A DNA stretch of 64,000 nucleotides from Streptomyces sp. NBC_00335 (GCF_036127095.1 NZ_CP108007.1:62001-126000); one strand, 5' to 3'. Counted from the first letter of the stretch, positions 32,201 to 42,248 are shown. Made by a program: numbers and translations. The notes: generated by a model from the sequence alone, not told the origin.

Positions 32201-34662
32201 TCCGGGCCGGCGACGAGGCCGGAACGAGCGTCATCGAGGAAATCGTCATCGAGGCGCCGCTCACTCTGCCCGAGAACGGCGGCGTACGGATCCAGGTCGC
32301 GGTCTCGGCCCCCGACGACCTGGGCCGCCGCCCGGTCGCCCTGTACTCGGTGGCGCAGGACGCGCACCCGGAGACCCCCTGGGCCCGGCACGTCAGCGGC
32401 TTCCTGGCCAAGCAGGACGAGGCCCCGGCCTTCGACTTCGCGGTCTGGCCGCCGGCCGGCGCCGAGGCCGTGAACCTCGACGGCTACTACACCGGCCGGG
32501 CGGAAGCCGGGCTGGAGTACGGCCCGGTCTTCCAGGGACTGCGGTCCGTCTGGACGAACGAGGAGCAGGGCGAGGTCTACGCCGAGGTGGCGCTGCCCGA
32601 GGGCGTGACGGTGGAAGGCTTCGGCATCCACCCGGCCCTCCTCGACGCGGCCCTCCAGGCCGGCTCGTTCACCCCCACGGGCGGGGACGCCGAGGAAGGC
32701 GCACTGCGGCTGCCGTTCGCCTGGAACGACGTCGCGCTCTACGCCTCCGGCGCCTCCGCCCTGCGGGTTCGCGCGGCCCGGTCCGGCACCGACGGCCTCA
32801 CGCTGGAGCTCGCCGACCACACCGGCGCCCCCGTGGCCGCCGTCGGCACCCTCGTCACCCGGCCCTTCGTGCCGGGAGCCTTCGCCCCGGTCCAGGGTGC
32901 CCTGCACGACGCGCTGTTCCGGGTGGACCAGGTGGCGGTCGCCGTAGCCGGCGGCTCCGGGGAGAGCGCCCCCGTCGTCCTGGGCGACGACCACGCCGAT
33001 CTCGGCGCGCTCGTCGCAGCCCTGCGGGCAGGGGCGGCCGTACCCCCGGCCGTCATCGCCGACCTCACCGGGGCGGACGCGGCTGCCGGGCCCGCGCGGG
33101 CCCTTGAACTGACCGCCCGTGCGCTGGACCTGCTCCAGACCTGGGCTGCCACGCCCGAGCTCGAGTCGTCGAAGCTGGTGCTGCGCACCCGCGGCGCCGT
33201 CGCCGGGGCCACCGACCCCGCGGCCGCCGCGATAGGGGGCCTGGTCCGCTCCGCCCAGTCGGAGAACCCCGAGCAGTACGTGCTCGTGGACGCCGACGAG
33301 AGCGCGGAGCCGCGCGAGATGGCCCGGGCCGCGACCCTCTCGGGCGAGCCCCAGCTGGTCATCCGGGACCACGCGGTCACCGCGCCCCGGCTGGTCCGCG
33401 CCTCCGCCGACACCGCCGAACGGCAGCGGCCCCTGGACCGTGCGGGGACGGCGCTGATCACGGGTGGTACGGGGACGCTGGGCCGGCTGGCCGCGCGTCA
33501 TCTGGTGCGTGTGCACGGGGTGAGGCGGCTGATCCTGACGAGCCGTCGTGGTCTGGCGGCGGAGGGTGCCGTCGAGCTCCGTGAGGAGCTGGTGGCGCTG
33601 GGTGCCGAGGTTCGTATCGAGGCGTGTGACGCGGCCGATCGGGACGCGCTGGCCGCTCTGCTGGCCTCCGTACCGGTAGAGCATCCGCTGACGGCCGTGG
33701 TGCACACGGCGGGTGTGCTGGACGACGGGGTGATCTCCGCGCTGAGTCCGGAGCGGCTGGAGAAGGTGTTCCGTCCCAAGGTGGACGCGGCCTGGAACCT
33801 CCACGAGCTCACCCTCGGCCTCGACCTCGCCGCCTTCGTCCTCTACTCCTCCATCGCCGGTACGGTCGGCAGCGCGGGCCAGGGCAACTACGCCTCGGCC
33901 AACGCCTACCTCGACGCCCTCGCCCGGCACCGGGCCGAGGCGGGCCTCCCGGCCACCTCGCTCGCCTGGGGCGTGTGGGAGCAGTCGGGCGGCATGCAGG
34001 ACACCCTCGCGCAGAGCGACCAGGAGCGGATGGCCCGCACCGGGATGCGGACGCTGAGCGCCGAAGAGGGCATGGCCCTCTTCGACGCCTCGCTGCGCTC
34101 GCCGCACCCGGTGCTGGTCCCCGCCCGGTTCGACCTCGCCGCGCTGGGCGCCCGTACCGCGGGCACGCCCGTGCCCCCGGTCCTGCGGGCACTGGTCCGC
34201 CCCTCACGGCGCGCCGCACAGGCGGCCGCCGCACCCGCGGGGGAGTCGCTCCTGGAGAAGCTGACGGCGCTGCCCGGCGCCGAGCGGCTCCAGGTGCTCC
34301 TGGACCTCGTCGGCGCGCAGGCGGCCGCCGTCCTGGGCCTGGCCGGCGCGGACCAGGTGGAGGGCGACCAGGCCTTCAAGGACCTGGGCTTCGACTCGCT
34401 CACAGCGGTCGAGCTGCGCAACCAGCTGGCGGCGGCCACCGGCATCAGGCTGCCCGTCACCCTCGTCTTCGACCACCCGACGCCCAACGCCCTCGCCAAG
34501 CGGCTCCAGAGCGCCCTGCTCCCGGAGACCGACGAAGGGCTCGCCGCCGCGGAGTCCGACCCCGCCGGCACACGAGCGGCGGACCAGGCGGAGGTCGACC
34601 TGATCGCCGGCATGGACGTGGAGAGCCTCGTGGCGCGCGCACTGGCCACTCCGACCAACTGA
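29233..34662 (+). CDS. Type I polyketide synthase: extension module 3
   Basis: 1809-aa single-module synthase. It begins with a docking coiled coil ([20 protein letters not shown]) followed by KS 51-479 (ETACSSS, EAHGTGT), AT 577-870 (GHSIG, HAFH: malonyl), DH 936-1212 ([10 protein letters not shown]), KR 1404-1590 ([11 protein letters not shown], active Ser and Tyr in LYSSIAG...GQGNYAS) and ACP 1686-1761 ([11 protein letters not shown]). It should extend the chain by a second alkene, giving a conjugated diene. It ends in an acidic docking tail ([17 protein letters not shown]). The gene starts 41 nt after the first PKS gene with a weak GAAGGGA ribosome site, in the same operon. Confidence 0.95.
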   Translation: MSSTASTGGSVGAAASSGTNEDKLREYLKKAVNDLRKANGRLREVEAERSEPIAIVGMGCKLPGGVSSPEELWRLVAEGTDAITEFPENRGWDTAALHDEDPDHTGTSYVRHGGFLHDAGEFDAAFFGISPREALSMNPQQRLLLETSWETFEHAGIDPTGLRGSDIGIFAGVMHHDYAPMGGRIPPSVEGMLGIGNSGSATSGRVSYTLGLEGPAVTVETACSSSLVAIHLATQSLRTGECSMALAGGVAVMATPDGFVEFSRQRGLARDGRAKAFAAGADGTNWSEGAGLLLLERLSDARRNGHPVLAVVRGSAVNQDGASNGLTAPNGPAQQRVIRQALANGRLTASDVDAVEAHGTGTALGDPIEAQAIIATYGQDRPEDQPLWLGSLKSNIGHAQSAAGVAGVIKMVEAMRHGVLPKTLHIEEPTPKVDWDAGAVELLTEARGWPRREDRARRAGVSSFGVSGTNAHVVIEEAPAEAAPEPMTPAVAGPLPFVVSAKSAQALKAQAGKLADHLEARAQDAVRAEDIAYSLVATRAALEHRAVVVADGAVEAIAGLRAVAEGNTAGSVASSGRLAVLFTGQGAQRLGMGRELYGSFPVFAEAFDAVVAELDRHLDRSLKGVVFEAADDADLNRTEFTQPALFAVEVALFRLAESWGVRPDFVAGHSIGELAAAHVAGVWSLADAARLVAARGRLMQALPSGGAMIAVQATEAEVLPHLVDGVGIAAINGPSSVVVSGEEAAAEQVAGHFTGLGRKTKRLVVSHAFHSLLMDPMLAEFREIAAGLTYNAPRIPVVSNVTGKVAGTEELLSPEYWVRHVRDAVRFADGIAALQEQGVTTFLELGPGGVLTAMGAESAAEDTDPVFVPFLRTGVSEARTAIAALGRLFATGTPTDLAALAAGGRRVELPTYAFQRDWYWLRPLDTGGDAVSLGLAGADHALVGAWVPLPGTGGVLGTGLLSVRTQPWLADHVVSGTILVPGAALVELVVRAGDEAGTSVIEEIVIEAPLTLPENGGVRIQVAVSAPDDLGRRPVALYSVAQDAHPETPWARHVSGFLAKQDEAPAFDFAVWPPAGAEAVNLDGYYTGRAEAGLEYGPVFQGLRSVWTNEEQGEVYAEVALPEGVTVEGFGIHPALLDAALQAGSFTPTGGDAEEGALRLPFAWNDVALYASGASALRVRAARSGTDGLTLELADHTGAPVAAVGTLVTRPFVPGAFAPVQGALHDALFRVDQVAVAVAGGSGESAPVVLGDDHADLGALVAALRAGAAVPPAVIADLTGADAAAGPARALELTARALDLLQTWAATPELESSKLVLRTRGAVAGATDPAAAAIGGLVRSAQSENPEQYVLVDADESAEPREMARAATLSGEPQLVIRDHAVTAPRLVRASADTAERQRPLDRAGTALITGGTGTLGRLAARHLVRVHGVRRLILTSRRGLAAEGAVELREELVALGAEVRIEACDAADRDALAALLASVPVEHPLTAVVHTAGVLDDGVISALSPERLEKVFRPKVDAAWNLHELTLGLDLAAFVLYSSIAGTVGSAGQGNYASANAYLDALARHRAEAGLPATSLAWGVWEQSGGMQDTLAQSDQERMARTGMRTLSAEEGMALFDASLRSPHPVLVPARFDLAALGARTAGTPVPPVLRALVRPSRRAAQAAAAPAGESLLEKLTALPGAERLQVLLDLVGAQAAAVLGLAGADQVEGDQAFKDLGFDSLTAVELRNQLAAATGIRLPVTLVFDHPTPNALAKRLQSALLPETDEGLAAAESDPAGTRAADQAEVDLIAGMDVESLVARALATPTN
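30568..31725 (+). repeat. Acyltransferase repeat tract, copy 3 (module 3)
   Basis: Third copy, closest to copy 1 (only scattered synonymous changes visible). Both ends fall at the KS end and the AT C-terminal region, where sequence abruptly returns to high-GC3 coding style. Confidence 0.85.
33430..33812 (+). repeat. Ketoreductase repeat tract, copy 3 (module 3)
   Basis: Nearly base-identical to 22680-23062 from [12 protein letters not shown] to the LHELT codons. Immediately downstream the sequence diverges (LGLDLAAF versus RDLDLAAF). Confidence 0.8.
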
Positions 34663-34689
34663 TTCGGTCTCGTACCGGGAGAGAAGATC

Positions 34690-37600
34690 ATGACTGTTTC
34701 CGACGAAAAGCTCGTCGCCGCCCTGCGCGCGTCCCTCACCGAGAACGAGCGGCTGCGCCAGGAGAACGAGCGCATCACGGGCGCCGCCAACGAGCCCATC
34801 GCGATCGTGGCGATGTCCTGCCGGCTGCCCGGCGAGGTCGCCTCGCCCGAGGAGCTGTGGGACCTGGTGTCCGGCGGCCGCGACGCGGTCTCGGCCTTCC
34901 CCGCGAACCGGGGCTGGGACCTGGACGACGTCTACCACCCGGTCCCCGGCAACCCGGGCACCACCTACGTGAAGGAAGCCGGGCTCCTGCACGGCGCAGG
35001 CGAGTTCGACGCCTCCTTCTTCGGCATCTCCGAGCGCGAGGCGCTCGGCACCGATCCGCAGCAGCGGATCCTCCTGGAGCTGGTCTGGGAGGCCTTCGAG
35101 CGGGCCGGCATCGACCCGCAGACCGTCCGCGGCACCGACACCGGCGTGTTCGCCGGCCTCATGTACCACGACTACGCCAACGCGGTGCAGAAGCTCCCCG
35201 AGGGAGTCGACGGCTTCCTGGGCCTCGGCAAGTCCGGCAGCGTGTTCTCGGGGCGGGTCTCCTACCTCTACGACCTGACCGGTCCTTCGGTGACCGTCGA
35301 CACCGCCTGCTCCTCCTCCCTGGTCACCCTCCACATGGCCGTGCAGGCCCTGCGGGGCGGCGAGTGCTCGATGGCGCTGGCCGCAGGCGTGGCCGTCATG
35401 GCCACCCCCGACGCGTTCGTCGGGTTCTCCAGCCAGCGCGCCCTCGCCACCGACGGCCGCATCAAGGCCTTCTCCTCCTCCGCCGACGGCACCAACTGGG
35501 CCGAGGGCGCCGGAGTCCTGCTGCTGGAGCGGCTTTCGGACGCCCGCCGCAACGGGCACCCGGTGCTCGCGGTGGTCCGTGGCTCCGCCGTCAATCAGGA
35601 CGGAGCCTCCAACGGGCTCACGGCGCCCAACGGTCCGTCTCAGGAGCGGGTGATCCGCCAGGCACTGGCCAATGCCCGCCTCACCACGGCGGACGTGGAC
35701 ACCGTCGAGGCGCACGGTACGGGCACGGTCCTCGGCGACCCGATCGAGGCCCAGGCCATCCTGGCCACCTACGGGCAGAACCGCGGCGAGCGCGACCCGC
35801 TGTGGCTCGGCTCCCTGAAGTCCAACATCGGGCACGCCCAGGCCGCGGCCGGTGTCGCCGGCGTCATCAAGATGGTCATGGCCCTCCAGAACGAGGAGAT
35901 CCCCAAGACCCTCCACATCGAGCAGCCCAGCCCCGCGGTCGACTGGACCTCGGGCGCCGTCGAGCTGCTCACCGAGGCCCGCCCGTGGCCGCGCCGCGAG
36001 GACCGTCCGCGCCGTGCCGGCGTCTCCTCCTTCGGGATCAGCGGCACCAACGCCCACGTGCTCCTCGAAGAGGCCGCGTCCGCCCCCGCGCCCGTTGCCG
36101 ACGGCACCACCCCGGTGCGCGCCGCCGGCCCGGTGGCCTGGCCGCTCTCCGCCAGGACCGAGGAGGCGCTGCGCGACCAAGCCGGCCGCCTCGACGCCTT
36201 CCTCGACTCGGCCCCGGCGGACCTCGACCCGTACGACGTCGGCCACTCCCTCGCACTGACCCGCGGCGCCTTCGACAAGCGCGCCGTGGTCGTCGCCGAA
36301 GACCCGGAAACCCTCCGTCAGCAGCTGCGGGCGATCGCCGAGGGCGCGACCGCGGCGACGGCTCCCGGAATCGTCCGCGGCAACCGTGCCAAGGGCAGGC
36401 TCGCGGTCCTCTTCACGGGCCAGGGCGCCCAGCGCCCGGGCATGGGCAGGGAACTGTACGAGACGTACCCGGTGTTCGCCGAGGCGTTCGACGCGGTCGC
36501 GGCCGAACTGGACAAGCACCTGGCGAAGCCGCTGAAGGAGGTCGTCTTCGAGGCCGCGGACGCGGCCGAGGTGAACCGCACCGAGTTCACCCAGCCCGCG
36601 CTGTTCGCGATCGAGACGGCCCTGTACCGCCTGGCGGAATCCCGGGGGGTCCGCCCCCACTTCCTCGCCGGGCATTCCATCGGAGAGTTGGTCGCGGCCC
36701 ATGTGGCAGGTGTGTGGAGTCTTCCGGATGCGGCGCGCCTTGTGGCGGCTCGTGGCCGTCTGATGCAGGCCCTGCCGGCCGGCGGGGCGATGATCGCGAT
36801 CCAGGGGACCGAGGAAGAGGTCGTCGCGCGCCTGGTACCGGGCGTCGCCATCGCCGCCGTCAACGGGCCCACCTCGGTGGTGATCTCCGGGACGGCCGCC
36901 GCGGCCGACGACGTCAGCACCCACTTCTCACTGCTGGGCCGCCGGGTGAAGCGGCTGCTGGTCAGCCACGCCTTCCACTCGCCCCTGATGGACCCGATGC
37001 TCGCGGAGTTCCGAGAGGTCGCGGCCGGGCTGACCTACCACGCACCCGCCATCCCTGTGGTCTCCAACCTCACCGGTGACCTCGCGGCCACCGAAGAACT
37101 GACCTCGCCCGACTACTGGGTGCGGCACGTGCGCGAGGCGGTCCGCTTCAAGGACGGCCTGCGCACGCTCCAGAGCCGCGGCGCCACCACCTTCCTGGAG
37201 CTCGGGCCCACCGGGGTCCTCTCCGCGATGGGCCCGGGCTGCCTGACCGGCGACACCGACACCACCGCTTTCATCCCCGCCCTGCGGGGCGACATCCCCG
37301 AGGCGCAGAGCCTGGTGAGCGCGCTCGGCGGGCTCTTCGCACGGGGCATTTCCATCGACTGGACGGCGCTCTTCCCGGGAGGACGCCGGGTGGACCTCCC
37401 GACGTACGCCTTCCAGCGCCGCAACTACTGGCTGGAGGCCGGAACCGTCATGACCGAAACCATCACCGCCCCCGAGACCGCGACCACGGACACCGACGGG
37501 GGCGAGCTCGCCAAGCAGGCGCTGCTGAGCCGCCTCGAAGGCCTCTCCGAGGAGGAGCGGCTCACCCTGCTCACCGACCTGGTCGTCGCCGAGGCGGAGA

Positions 37601-37824
37601 CCGCCCGCGCCGAACAGAACACCGACGAGCCCTTCGAGGACGAGCTGGACGAGGAGAGCCCCCTCTTCGAGGTGGGCTTCAACTCCCTGAGCGCGGTCGA
37701 GCTGCGCAACCGCCTGGTCGAGACGACCGGCCTGGCCCTCAACCCGATGCTGCTCTTCGACTACCCGACGCCGGGCTACATCGCCGAGTACCTGCTGGAG
37801 CTGCTGACGGCCGACGCCGCCTGA
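34690..37824 (+). CDS. Type I polyketide synthase: extension module 4 (KS-AT-ACP)
   Basis: 1044-aa final module: N-terminal coiled coil ([10 protein letters not shown]), KS 36-462 ([23 protein letters not shown]), AT 571-880 (GHSIG, HAFHS: malonyl) and ACP 964-1037. The ACP active-site serine is in [11 protein letters not shown], with Asn replacing the usual Asp before Ser. There are no reductive domains, so the last extension leaves a beta-keto group. No thioesterase domain is present. The amide synthase gene follows 71 nt downstream, as in rifamycin-type clusters where release is by macrolactam formation. The gene has no AT-type low-GC tract except a short patch near 36660-36770. Confidence 0.95.
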   Translation: MTVSDEKLVAALRASLTENERLRQENERITGAANEPIAIVAMSCRLPGEVASPEELWDLVSGGRDAVSAFPANRGWDLDDVYHPVPGNPGTTYVKEAGLLHGAGEFDASFFGISEREALGTDPQQRILLELVWEAFERAGIDPQTVRGTDTGVFAGLMYHDYANAVQKLPEGVDGFLGLGKSGSVFSGRVSYLYDLTGPSVTVDTACSSSLVTLHMAVQALRGGECSMALAAGVAVMATPDAFVGFSSQRALATDGRIKAFSSSADGTNWAEGAGVLLLERLSDARRNGHPVLAVVRGSAVNQDGASNGLTAPNGPSQERVIRQALANARLTTADVDTVEAHGTGTVLGDPIEAQAILATYGQNRGERDPLWLGSLKSNIGHAQAAAGVAGVIKMVMALQNEEIPKTLHIEQPSPAVDWTSGAVELLTEARPWPRREDRPRRAGVSSFGISGTNAHVLLEEAASAPAPVADGTTPVRAAGPVAWPLSARTEEALRDQAGRLDAFLDSAPADLDPYDVGHSLALTRGAFDKRAVVVAEDPETLRQQLRAIAEGATAATAPGIVRGNRAKGRLAVLFTGQGAQRPGMGRELYETYPVFAEAFDAVAAELDKHLAKPLKEVVFEAADAAEVNRTEFTQPALFAIETALYRLAESRGVRPHFLAGHSIGELVAAHVAGVWSLPDAARLVAARGRLMQALPAGGAMIAIQGTEEEVVARLVPGVAIAAVNGPTSVVISGTAAAADDVSTHFSLLGRRVKRLLVSHAFHSPLMDPMLAEFREVAAGLTYHAPAIPVVSNLTGDLAATEELTSPDYWVRHVREAVRFKDGLRTLQSRGATTFLELGPTGVLSAMGPGCLTGDTDTTAFIPALRGDIPEAQSLVSALGGLFARGISIDWTALFPGGRRVDLPTYAFQRRNYWLEAGTVMTETITAPETATTDTDGGELAKQALLSRLEGLSEEERLTLLTDLVVAEAETARAEQNTDEPFEDELDEESPLFEVGFNSLSAVELRNRLVETTGLALNPMLLFDYPTPGYIAEYLLELLTADAA
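35532..35920 (+). repeat. KS repeat tract, copy in module 4
   Basis: Counterpart of 18494-18880. It is shared with module 1 KS rather than with the neighbouring module 3 KS, so exchange or duplication skipped the adjacent module. Confidence 0.75.
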
Positions 37825-37895
37825 CCCCGGAAGCCGCCCCCGTCCCCGCGGGCCCCCGCCACCCCGATCACACGCACACCCGAAGGACACGACTG

Positions 37896-38678
37896 ATGTT
37901 CGACGCACAGAAGTACCTCGACCGCATCGGCTACACCGGCACCCACGAGCCGAGCGTCGCCAACCTCCACCAGATCCAGAAGCGCCACCTCGTCTCCATC
38001 CCCTTCGACAACACCCTGAACGCGGACGCGAACCGCGGGGTCGAGGTCCTCGACGACGTCGAGATCGACGACGACCAGAAGTTCGCCGAGATCGTCGAGG
38101 GAACCCGTGGCGGGGTCTGCTACGAACTCAACGGACTCATGCGGCGCCTGCTGACGGACCTCGGCTACGACGTCCGCATCCTGGCTGCCGCCGTGCTCCA
38201 GGTGAACGGCAACTTCGGCCCGGACCTGGAGCACATCTTCAACTGCGTGCTCATCGACGGGGAGACGTACCTGGTCGACGTGGGCCTCGCCGGCCCCTCC
38301 TTCCTGGAGCCGCTGCGGGTGACGCACGAGGTCCAGACCCAGTACGGGGTCGACTACCGGATCGTTCCCCAGGACGAGGGCTACCAGCTCATCCAGCGCC
38401 GTCCGCAGGGCGGCGACTGGAGCCCGCTCTACAAGTTCCTGCTCCAGTACCGCGAGATCAGCGACTGGTCGGGCCTGGTGGAGGAGCTCTCCAAGTTCCC
38501 GCTGGAGGAAGTGCTCCTGGGCACCCGCATCCACAGCCGGGCCTTCGAGAACGGGCAGATGGTCCTCATCGGCAAGCGCTACGTCCGGGTGGAGGACGGG
38601 CACGAGCAGACGCGCGTGCTCGCCCGGCCGGCCCAGTTCAAGGAGGTCGTCGACCTCGTCCTGAACGGACGTGGCTGA
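37896..38678 (+). CDS. rifF: Amide synthase (arylamine N-acetyltransferase fold, RifF-like)
   Basis: 260-aa enzyme expected to take the finished polyketide from the last ACP onto its cysteine and join it to the AHBA aryl amine, forming the lactam. The NAT catalytic triad is exact in spacing: Cys75 (RGGVCYELN), His113 (LEHIFNC) and Asp128 (YLVDVG), i.e. 38 and 15 residues apart as in C69-H107-D122 of known NATs. It is placed directly after the PKS genes, as RifF is in ansamycin clusters. It is followed after 2 nt by the FAD hydroxylase, so it is in the same operon. A linear amide or hydrolysis product remains possible if ring strain prevents closure. Confidence 0.93.
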   Translation: MFDAQKYLDRIGYTGTHEPSVANLHQIQKRHLVSIPFDNTLNADANRGVEVLDDVEIDDDQKFAEIVEGTRGGVCYELNGLMRRLLTDLGYDVRILAAAVLQVNGNFGPDLEHIFNCVLIDGETYLVDVGLAGPSFLEPLRVTHEVQTQYGVDYRIVPQDEGYQLIQRRPQGGDWSPLYKFLLQYREISDWSGLVEELSKFPLEEVLLGTRIHSRAFENGQMVLIGKRYVRVEDGHEQTRVLARPAQFKEVVDLVLNGRG

Positions 38679-38680
38679 CG

Positions 38681-40315
38681 ATGTCCGGTACGACACCGAA
38701 CGCCACCGCGGCCGCCACCGCCGACGTACTGATCGTCGGGTACGGCCCGGTGGGCCAGCTCCTCGCGCTGCTCATGGCCGACCGCGGCCGCACGGTGACC
38801 GTGGTCGAACGCTGGCCGCAGGCCTACCCGATGCCGAGGGCCGTGGCCTTCGACGGGGAGGGCGCCCGCACCCTGACCGCGGCCGGCATCGGCGGGCTCA
38901 TCGGGAAGATAGGCGAACCCTCGGGCGAATACCTCTGGCAGAACGCCGAGGGCCTCCAACTGCTCCACATCGACGGCTCGGAGCGCAAGCTGGCCGGCTG
39001 GCCCGAATCCACCTCCATGTACCAGCCCCTGCTGGAAGAGGAGCTGCAGGCCCGGGGGGCCCGGCTGGAGCAGATCACCGTGCACCGCGGCCACGAGGTG
39101 GTCCGGATCGCGCAGCGGCCGGAGTCCGTCGAGGTCACCGCCGTGGACCGGGAGGGCCGCGAGCGGGTCTTCGCCGCGTCCTGGGTGGTCGGCTGCGACG
39201 GCGCGAACAGCTTCGTCCGCGGCGAGACCGGCAGCGCCTTCTCCGACCTGGGCTTTTCCCACGACTGGCTGGTGTGCGACGTCGTGCACCACGACGGCCG
39301 CGAGTTCACCCCGAACAACCTGCAGATCTGCGACCCCGCCCGGCCGCGCACCTCGGTGTCGGCCGGACCCGGAAACCGGCGCTACGAGTTCATGCGCACC
39401 GCCGGCGAGACCATCGAGGGGCTCAACACCGAAGAGAGCTCGTGGCGGCTCCTCGAACTCTTCGGGGTGAGCCCGGAGAACTCGACCCTGCGCCGCCATC
39501 ACGTCTACAGCTTCAAGGCGGGCTGCGCGGAGCAGTGGCACCGGGGCCGTCTGGTGCTCGCGGGCGACGCCGCGCACATCATGCCCCCGTTCGCGGGCCA
39601 GGGCATGTCGTCCGGCTTCCGCGACGCGGGCGCCCTCGCCTGGCGGCTCGACGCCCTGCTCGCGGGCCGGGCGGGCACCGAACTGCTCGACGACTACCAG
39701 GACGAGCGCCGCACCCACGTCAAGCACGCCATCACGATGTCGGTCAACCTCGGCCGGATCATCTGCCAGACGGATCCGAAGGCGGCTGCCGACCGGGACC
39801 TGGTGCTGCGCGCGGCGGCCGAGCGGGCCGCGGCCGGCGGCGCGGGCCCGCAGCAGCGCTCCCCGCTGCAGCCGCTGACCAAGGGCTTCCTGCGACGCGG
39901 GGCCAACGGCAAGCCGGCCAAGCCGGCCGGCGCGCTGTCCCCCCAGGCACCGGTGGCACGGGCGGGGGAGACGGGCCTGTTCGACAGCGTGGTCGGACTG
40001 GGCTTCGTACTCCTGACCTCGCTGGATCCCGCGGGCCTGCTGGACGAGGCGGAGGCCGGCTTCCTCGCCGACCTGGGGGCGCACGTGGTGCGCGTGCTGC
40101 CCAGCGGTACGGATCCCGCGGCGGCGGGGGCGTCGGACGTGGTCGACGTCGACGACGTCTACCTGCCCTTCCTCGCCGTGGCGAAGGCCGACACCGTGCT
40201 GATCCGGCCCGACTTCTACGTGTACGGGGCGGCAACCGGCCGCGCCGACGCCAACGCGCTCGTCGGCGAGGTGCGGGCCGCGCTGTCCGGAGCACGGGTT
40301 CCGGTTACCGCGTGA
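38681..40315 (+). CDS. FAD-dependent aromatic hydroxylase (MhpA / Rif-Orf19-like)
   Basis: 544-aa class A flavoprotein monooxygenase. FAD motifs are LIVGYGPVGQLLALL (residues ~18-32), the DG motif VVGCDGANSFVRG (~170) and LVLAGDAAHIMPPFAGQGM (~290-310), with a C-terminal thioredoxin-like region. It resembles 3-(3-hydroxyphenyl)propionate hydroxylases. In rifamycin biosynthesis the homologue Orf19 hydroxylates the AHBA-derived ring. I infer ring hydroxylation to a hydroquinone/quinone here. It starts 3 nt after the amide synthase stop codon, so the two are coupled. Confidence 0.87.
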   Translation: MSGTTPNATAAATADVLIVGYGPVGQLLALLMADRGRTVTVVERWPQAYPMPRAVAFDGEGARTLTAAGIGGLIGKIGEPSGEYLWQNAEGLQLLHIDGSERKLAGWPESTSMYQPLLEEELQARGARLEQITVHRGHEVVRIAQRPESVEVTAVDREGRERVFAASWVVGCDGANSFVRGETGSAFSDLGFSHDWLVCDVVHHDGREFTPNNLQICDPARPRTSVSAGPGNRRYEFMRTAGETIEGLNTEESSWRLLELFGVSPENSTLRRHHVYSFKAGCAEQWHRGRLVLAGDAAHIMPPFAGQGMSSGFRDAGALAWRLDALLAGRAGTELLDDYQDERRTHVKHAITMSVNLGRIICQTDPKAAADRDLVLRAAAERAAAGGAGPQQRSPLQPLTKGFLRRGANGKPAKPAGALSPQAPVARAGETGLFDSVVGLGFVLLTSLDPAGLLDEAEAGFLADLGAHVVRVLPSGTDPAAAGASDVVDVDDVYLPFLAVAKADTVLIRPDFYVYGAATGRADANALVGEVRAALSGARVPVTA

Positions 40316-40406
40316 TTCCCGGGCAATAGCCGGCCGTCCGTAGCGTTGAGATTCGCGATTCCGGCGGGTCGCGGAACTAGGACCGAGGATCCATGAGGAG
40401 TTTGTC

Positions 40407-41630
40407 ATGACCGAAGTGCTGCCCCCTGTGCAGGCACTGCCCCTGACGCGTACCAGCCGCTTCGACCCGGCGGACGATCTCAAGGAGCTGCGCGAGCAGA
40501 GCCCGGTGCGCCGTTTCGACTACCCGGACGGACACCAGGGGTGGCTCGTCACCGGCCATGCCGCGGCGCGCGCGGTGTTCGCGGACCCCCGCTTCAGTTC
40601 CCGGCGGGAACTGCAGCACTTCCCCATCCCGCACCCGTTCATGAACGAGAAGATGGCCCCGGCCGAGCCGGGTTCCTTCCCCGAGATGGACGCTCCGGAG
40701 CACACCCGCTATCGCAAGCTGCTCCAGGGCGAGTTCACCGCGCGCAAGCTGGCCAAGCTCACCCCGCGGATCGAGCGGATGGTCGAGGACCACCTCGACG
40801 CGATGGAGCAGGCCGGCCCGCCGGTCGACTTCGTCCAGGCCTTCTCGCTGGCGATCCCGTCGCTGGTGATCTGCGAGCTGCTCGGTGTCCCGTACGAGGA
40901 CCGCGCGCAGTTCCAGCAGCGGGCCCTGGTCATGGTCAACATGGACTCGACGCCCGAGCAGACGATGGAGGCCCTGGGCCTCTTCCGCGAGTTCGTGCAC
41001 GAGCTGGTGCTGGCCAAGCGGGCCGAGCCCACGGACGACCTGCTCGGGAACCTGGCGTCCGGCAGCGACCTGACCGACGAGGAACTGACCACGATCGGAC
41101 TGAGCCTGCTCTTCGCCGGTCACGGTCTCACCGGCAACATGCTGGGCCTGGGCACCTTCGCCCTGCTCGACCACCCGGACCAGCTCGACGCCCTGCTCGC
41201 CGACCCGGGCCTGATCGACAACGCGGTCGAGGAGCTGCTGCGGTTCCTGACCATCATCCACATCGGCCCCACCCGCACGGCGCTGGAGGACATAGAGCTG
41301 GAGGGCGTCCTCATCAAGGAGGGCGAGACGGTCACGCTGAACCTGCCCTCGGCCAACCGTGACCCGGAGCGCTTCGAGCAGCCCGACGTGCTCGACTTCA
41401 AGCGCCCGGGCGCGCGCGCCCACGTGTCGCTGGGCCACGGCCTGCACCAGTGCCTGGGCGCCGAGCTGGCGCGCGTGCAGATGCGCATCGCCTACCCGGC
41501 GCTGTTCCGGCGCTTCCCCGACCTGCGGCTCGCCGTGGCCGCGGACGAGGTGCCGATGCGCGACCGGATGGCGTTCTACGGCGTGCACAAGCTGCCCGTG
41601 GAGTGGGGCACCGCCACGCCGGCGCAGTGA
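40407..41630 (+). CDS. Cytochrome P450 with atypical I-helix (tailoring)
   Basis: 407-aa soluble bacterial P450. ExxR is EELLR and the heme cysteine (~349) lies in SLGHGLHQCLG, where Leu replaces the usual Phe seven residues before Cys. The I-helix reads LFAGHGLTGNM (~237-242). The conserved acid and threonine of AG-x-D/E-T-T are Gly and Leu, so normal proton delivery is missing. Such P450s exist and may use substrate hydroxyls or catalyse coupling or peroxide-driven reactions. GAGGAG lies upstream of ATG 40407. It is probably a post-PKS oxidase of the ansamycin; the reaction is not assignable. Confidence 0.88.
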   Translation: MTEVLPPVQALPLTRTSRFDPADDLKELREQSPVRRFDYPDGHQGWLVTGHAAARAVFADPRFSSRRELQHFPIPHPFMNEKMAPAEPGSFPEMDAPEHTRYRKLLQGEFTARKLAKLTPRIERMVEDHLDAMEQAGPPVDFVQAFSLAIPSLVICELLGVPYEDRAQFQQRALVMVNMDSTPEQTMEALGLFREFVHELVLAKRAEPTDDLLGNLASGSDLTDEELTTIGLSLLFAGHGLTGNMLGLGTFALLDHPDQLDALLADPGLIDNAVEELLRFLTIIHIGPTRTALEDIELEGVLIKEGETVTLNLPSANRDPERFEQPDVLDFKRPGARAHVSLGHGLHQCLGAELARVQMRIAYPALFRRFPDLRLAVAADEVPMRDRMAFYGVHKLPVEWGTATPAQ

Positions 41631-41636
41631 GCACCG

Positions 41637-41669
41637 GCCGTCGCTCGGTCTAGGAGGCCGAGCGACGGC
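41637..41669. terminator. Terminator between P450 and MarR genes
   Basis: 12-bp perfect stem GCCGTCGCTCGG / CCGAGCGACGGC (41637-41648, 41658-41669) with a 9-nt loop. It overlaps the last codons of the MarR gene and serves convergent transcripts. Confidence 0.82.
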
Positions 41670-42126
41670 GCGGCGGCTGCGCGCACTGCACGAAGGTCGC
41701 CAGCCGCCCCTCCACGAGCAGGGTCAGGGCCTCCACGAACGACTCCCGCAGCCCCTCGGGCAGCGCGGAGAGCACGCTCTCGTGCGTCCGTTCGACGATC
41801 TCGTCGGACTGGGCGACCAGGGCCCGGCCCTTCTCGGTGACCCCGATGATCCTGGCCCGCCGGTCCACCGGGGAGGGCGTGCGTTCCGCGAGGCCCTCCT
41901 TCTCCAGCTTGTCGGTGATCACCACCATGGTGGTCTTGTCCAGGCCGATCGCGTCCGCGATCTGGCTCTGGGTGAACTCTCCCTCCAGAGCCTGGTGCAA
42001 CACGCAGTGCGCGCGCGGCGTCACCCCTACTTCAGCGAGGTTCGCCGTCATCTCGGTCGCCAGTGAATGGCTGGCCCAGGAGAGCAGGAAGCTGAGGTCC
42101 GTGGTGGGCGTGGTGGTCGTCTTCAT
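41650..42126 (-). CDS. MarR-family regulator
   Basis: 158-aa winged-helix repressor. The core reads FTQSQIADAIGLDKTTMVVI with the wing DRRARIIGVTEKG, typical of MarR proteins that respond to small aromatic ligands. It is divergent from the MFS exporter gene (157-nt intergenic region with palindromic and repeated boxes), a common repressor/exporter layout. I infer that it senses the product or an intermediate and derepresses export. Confidence 0.88.
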   Translation of the reverse strand: MKTTTTPTTDLSFLLSWASHSLATEMTANLAEVGVTPRAHCVLHQALEGEFTQSQIADAIGLDKTTMVVITDKLEKEGLAERTPSPVDRRARIIGVTEKGRALVAQSDEIVERTHESVLSALPEGLRESFVEALTLLVEGRLATFVQCAQPPRRRSAS

Positions 42127-42148
42127 GGGTCGAGTGTAACCAATCTAC

Positions 42149-42248
42149 TTCCGTACCAGAACATTTCCGACCGGAACTATCTGTAGCGTCCAGTCTCGAA
42201 ACTTAAGATTCTGAATCTGATAGTGAAGAACGGAACTATGCGGTACGG
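42149..42248. promoter_or_regulatory. MarR/MFS intergenic operator region
   Basis: A relatively AT-rich stretch between divergent genes. It holds the palindrome AGATTCTGAATCT (42206-42218), GGAACTAT as a direct repeat (42173-42180 and 42232-42239), and CCGTACC (42151-42157) inverted as GGTACGG (42242-42248). These are candidate MarR sites and promoters. Confidence 0.5.

Noticed and set aside
30091..34107. Second long minus-strand frame opposite PKS module 3
   Set aside because: Same shadow effect; no ribosome site and no recognisable domain.
37560..37824. Thioesterase domain at the end of the last PKS protein
   Set aside because: The protein ends right after the ACP; no GxSxG hydrolase region follows.
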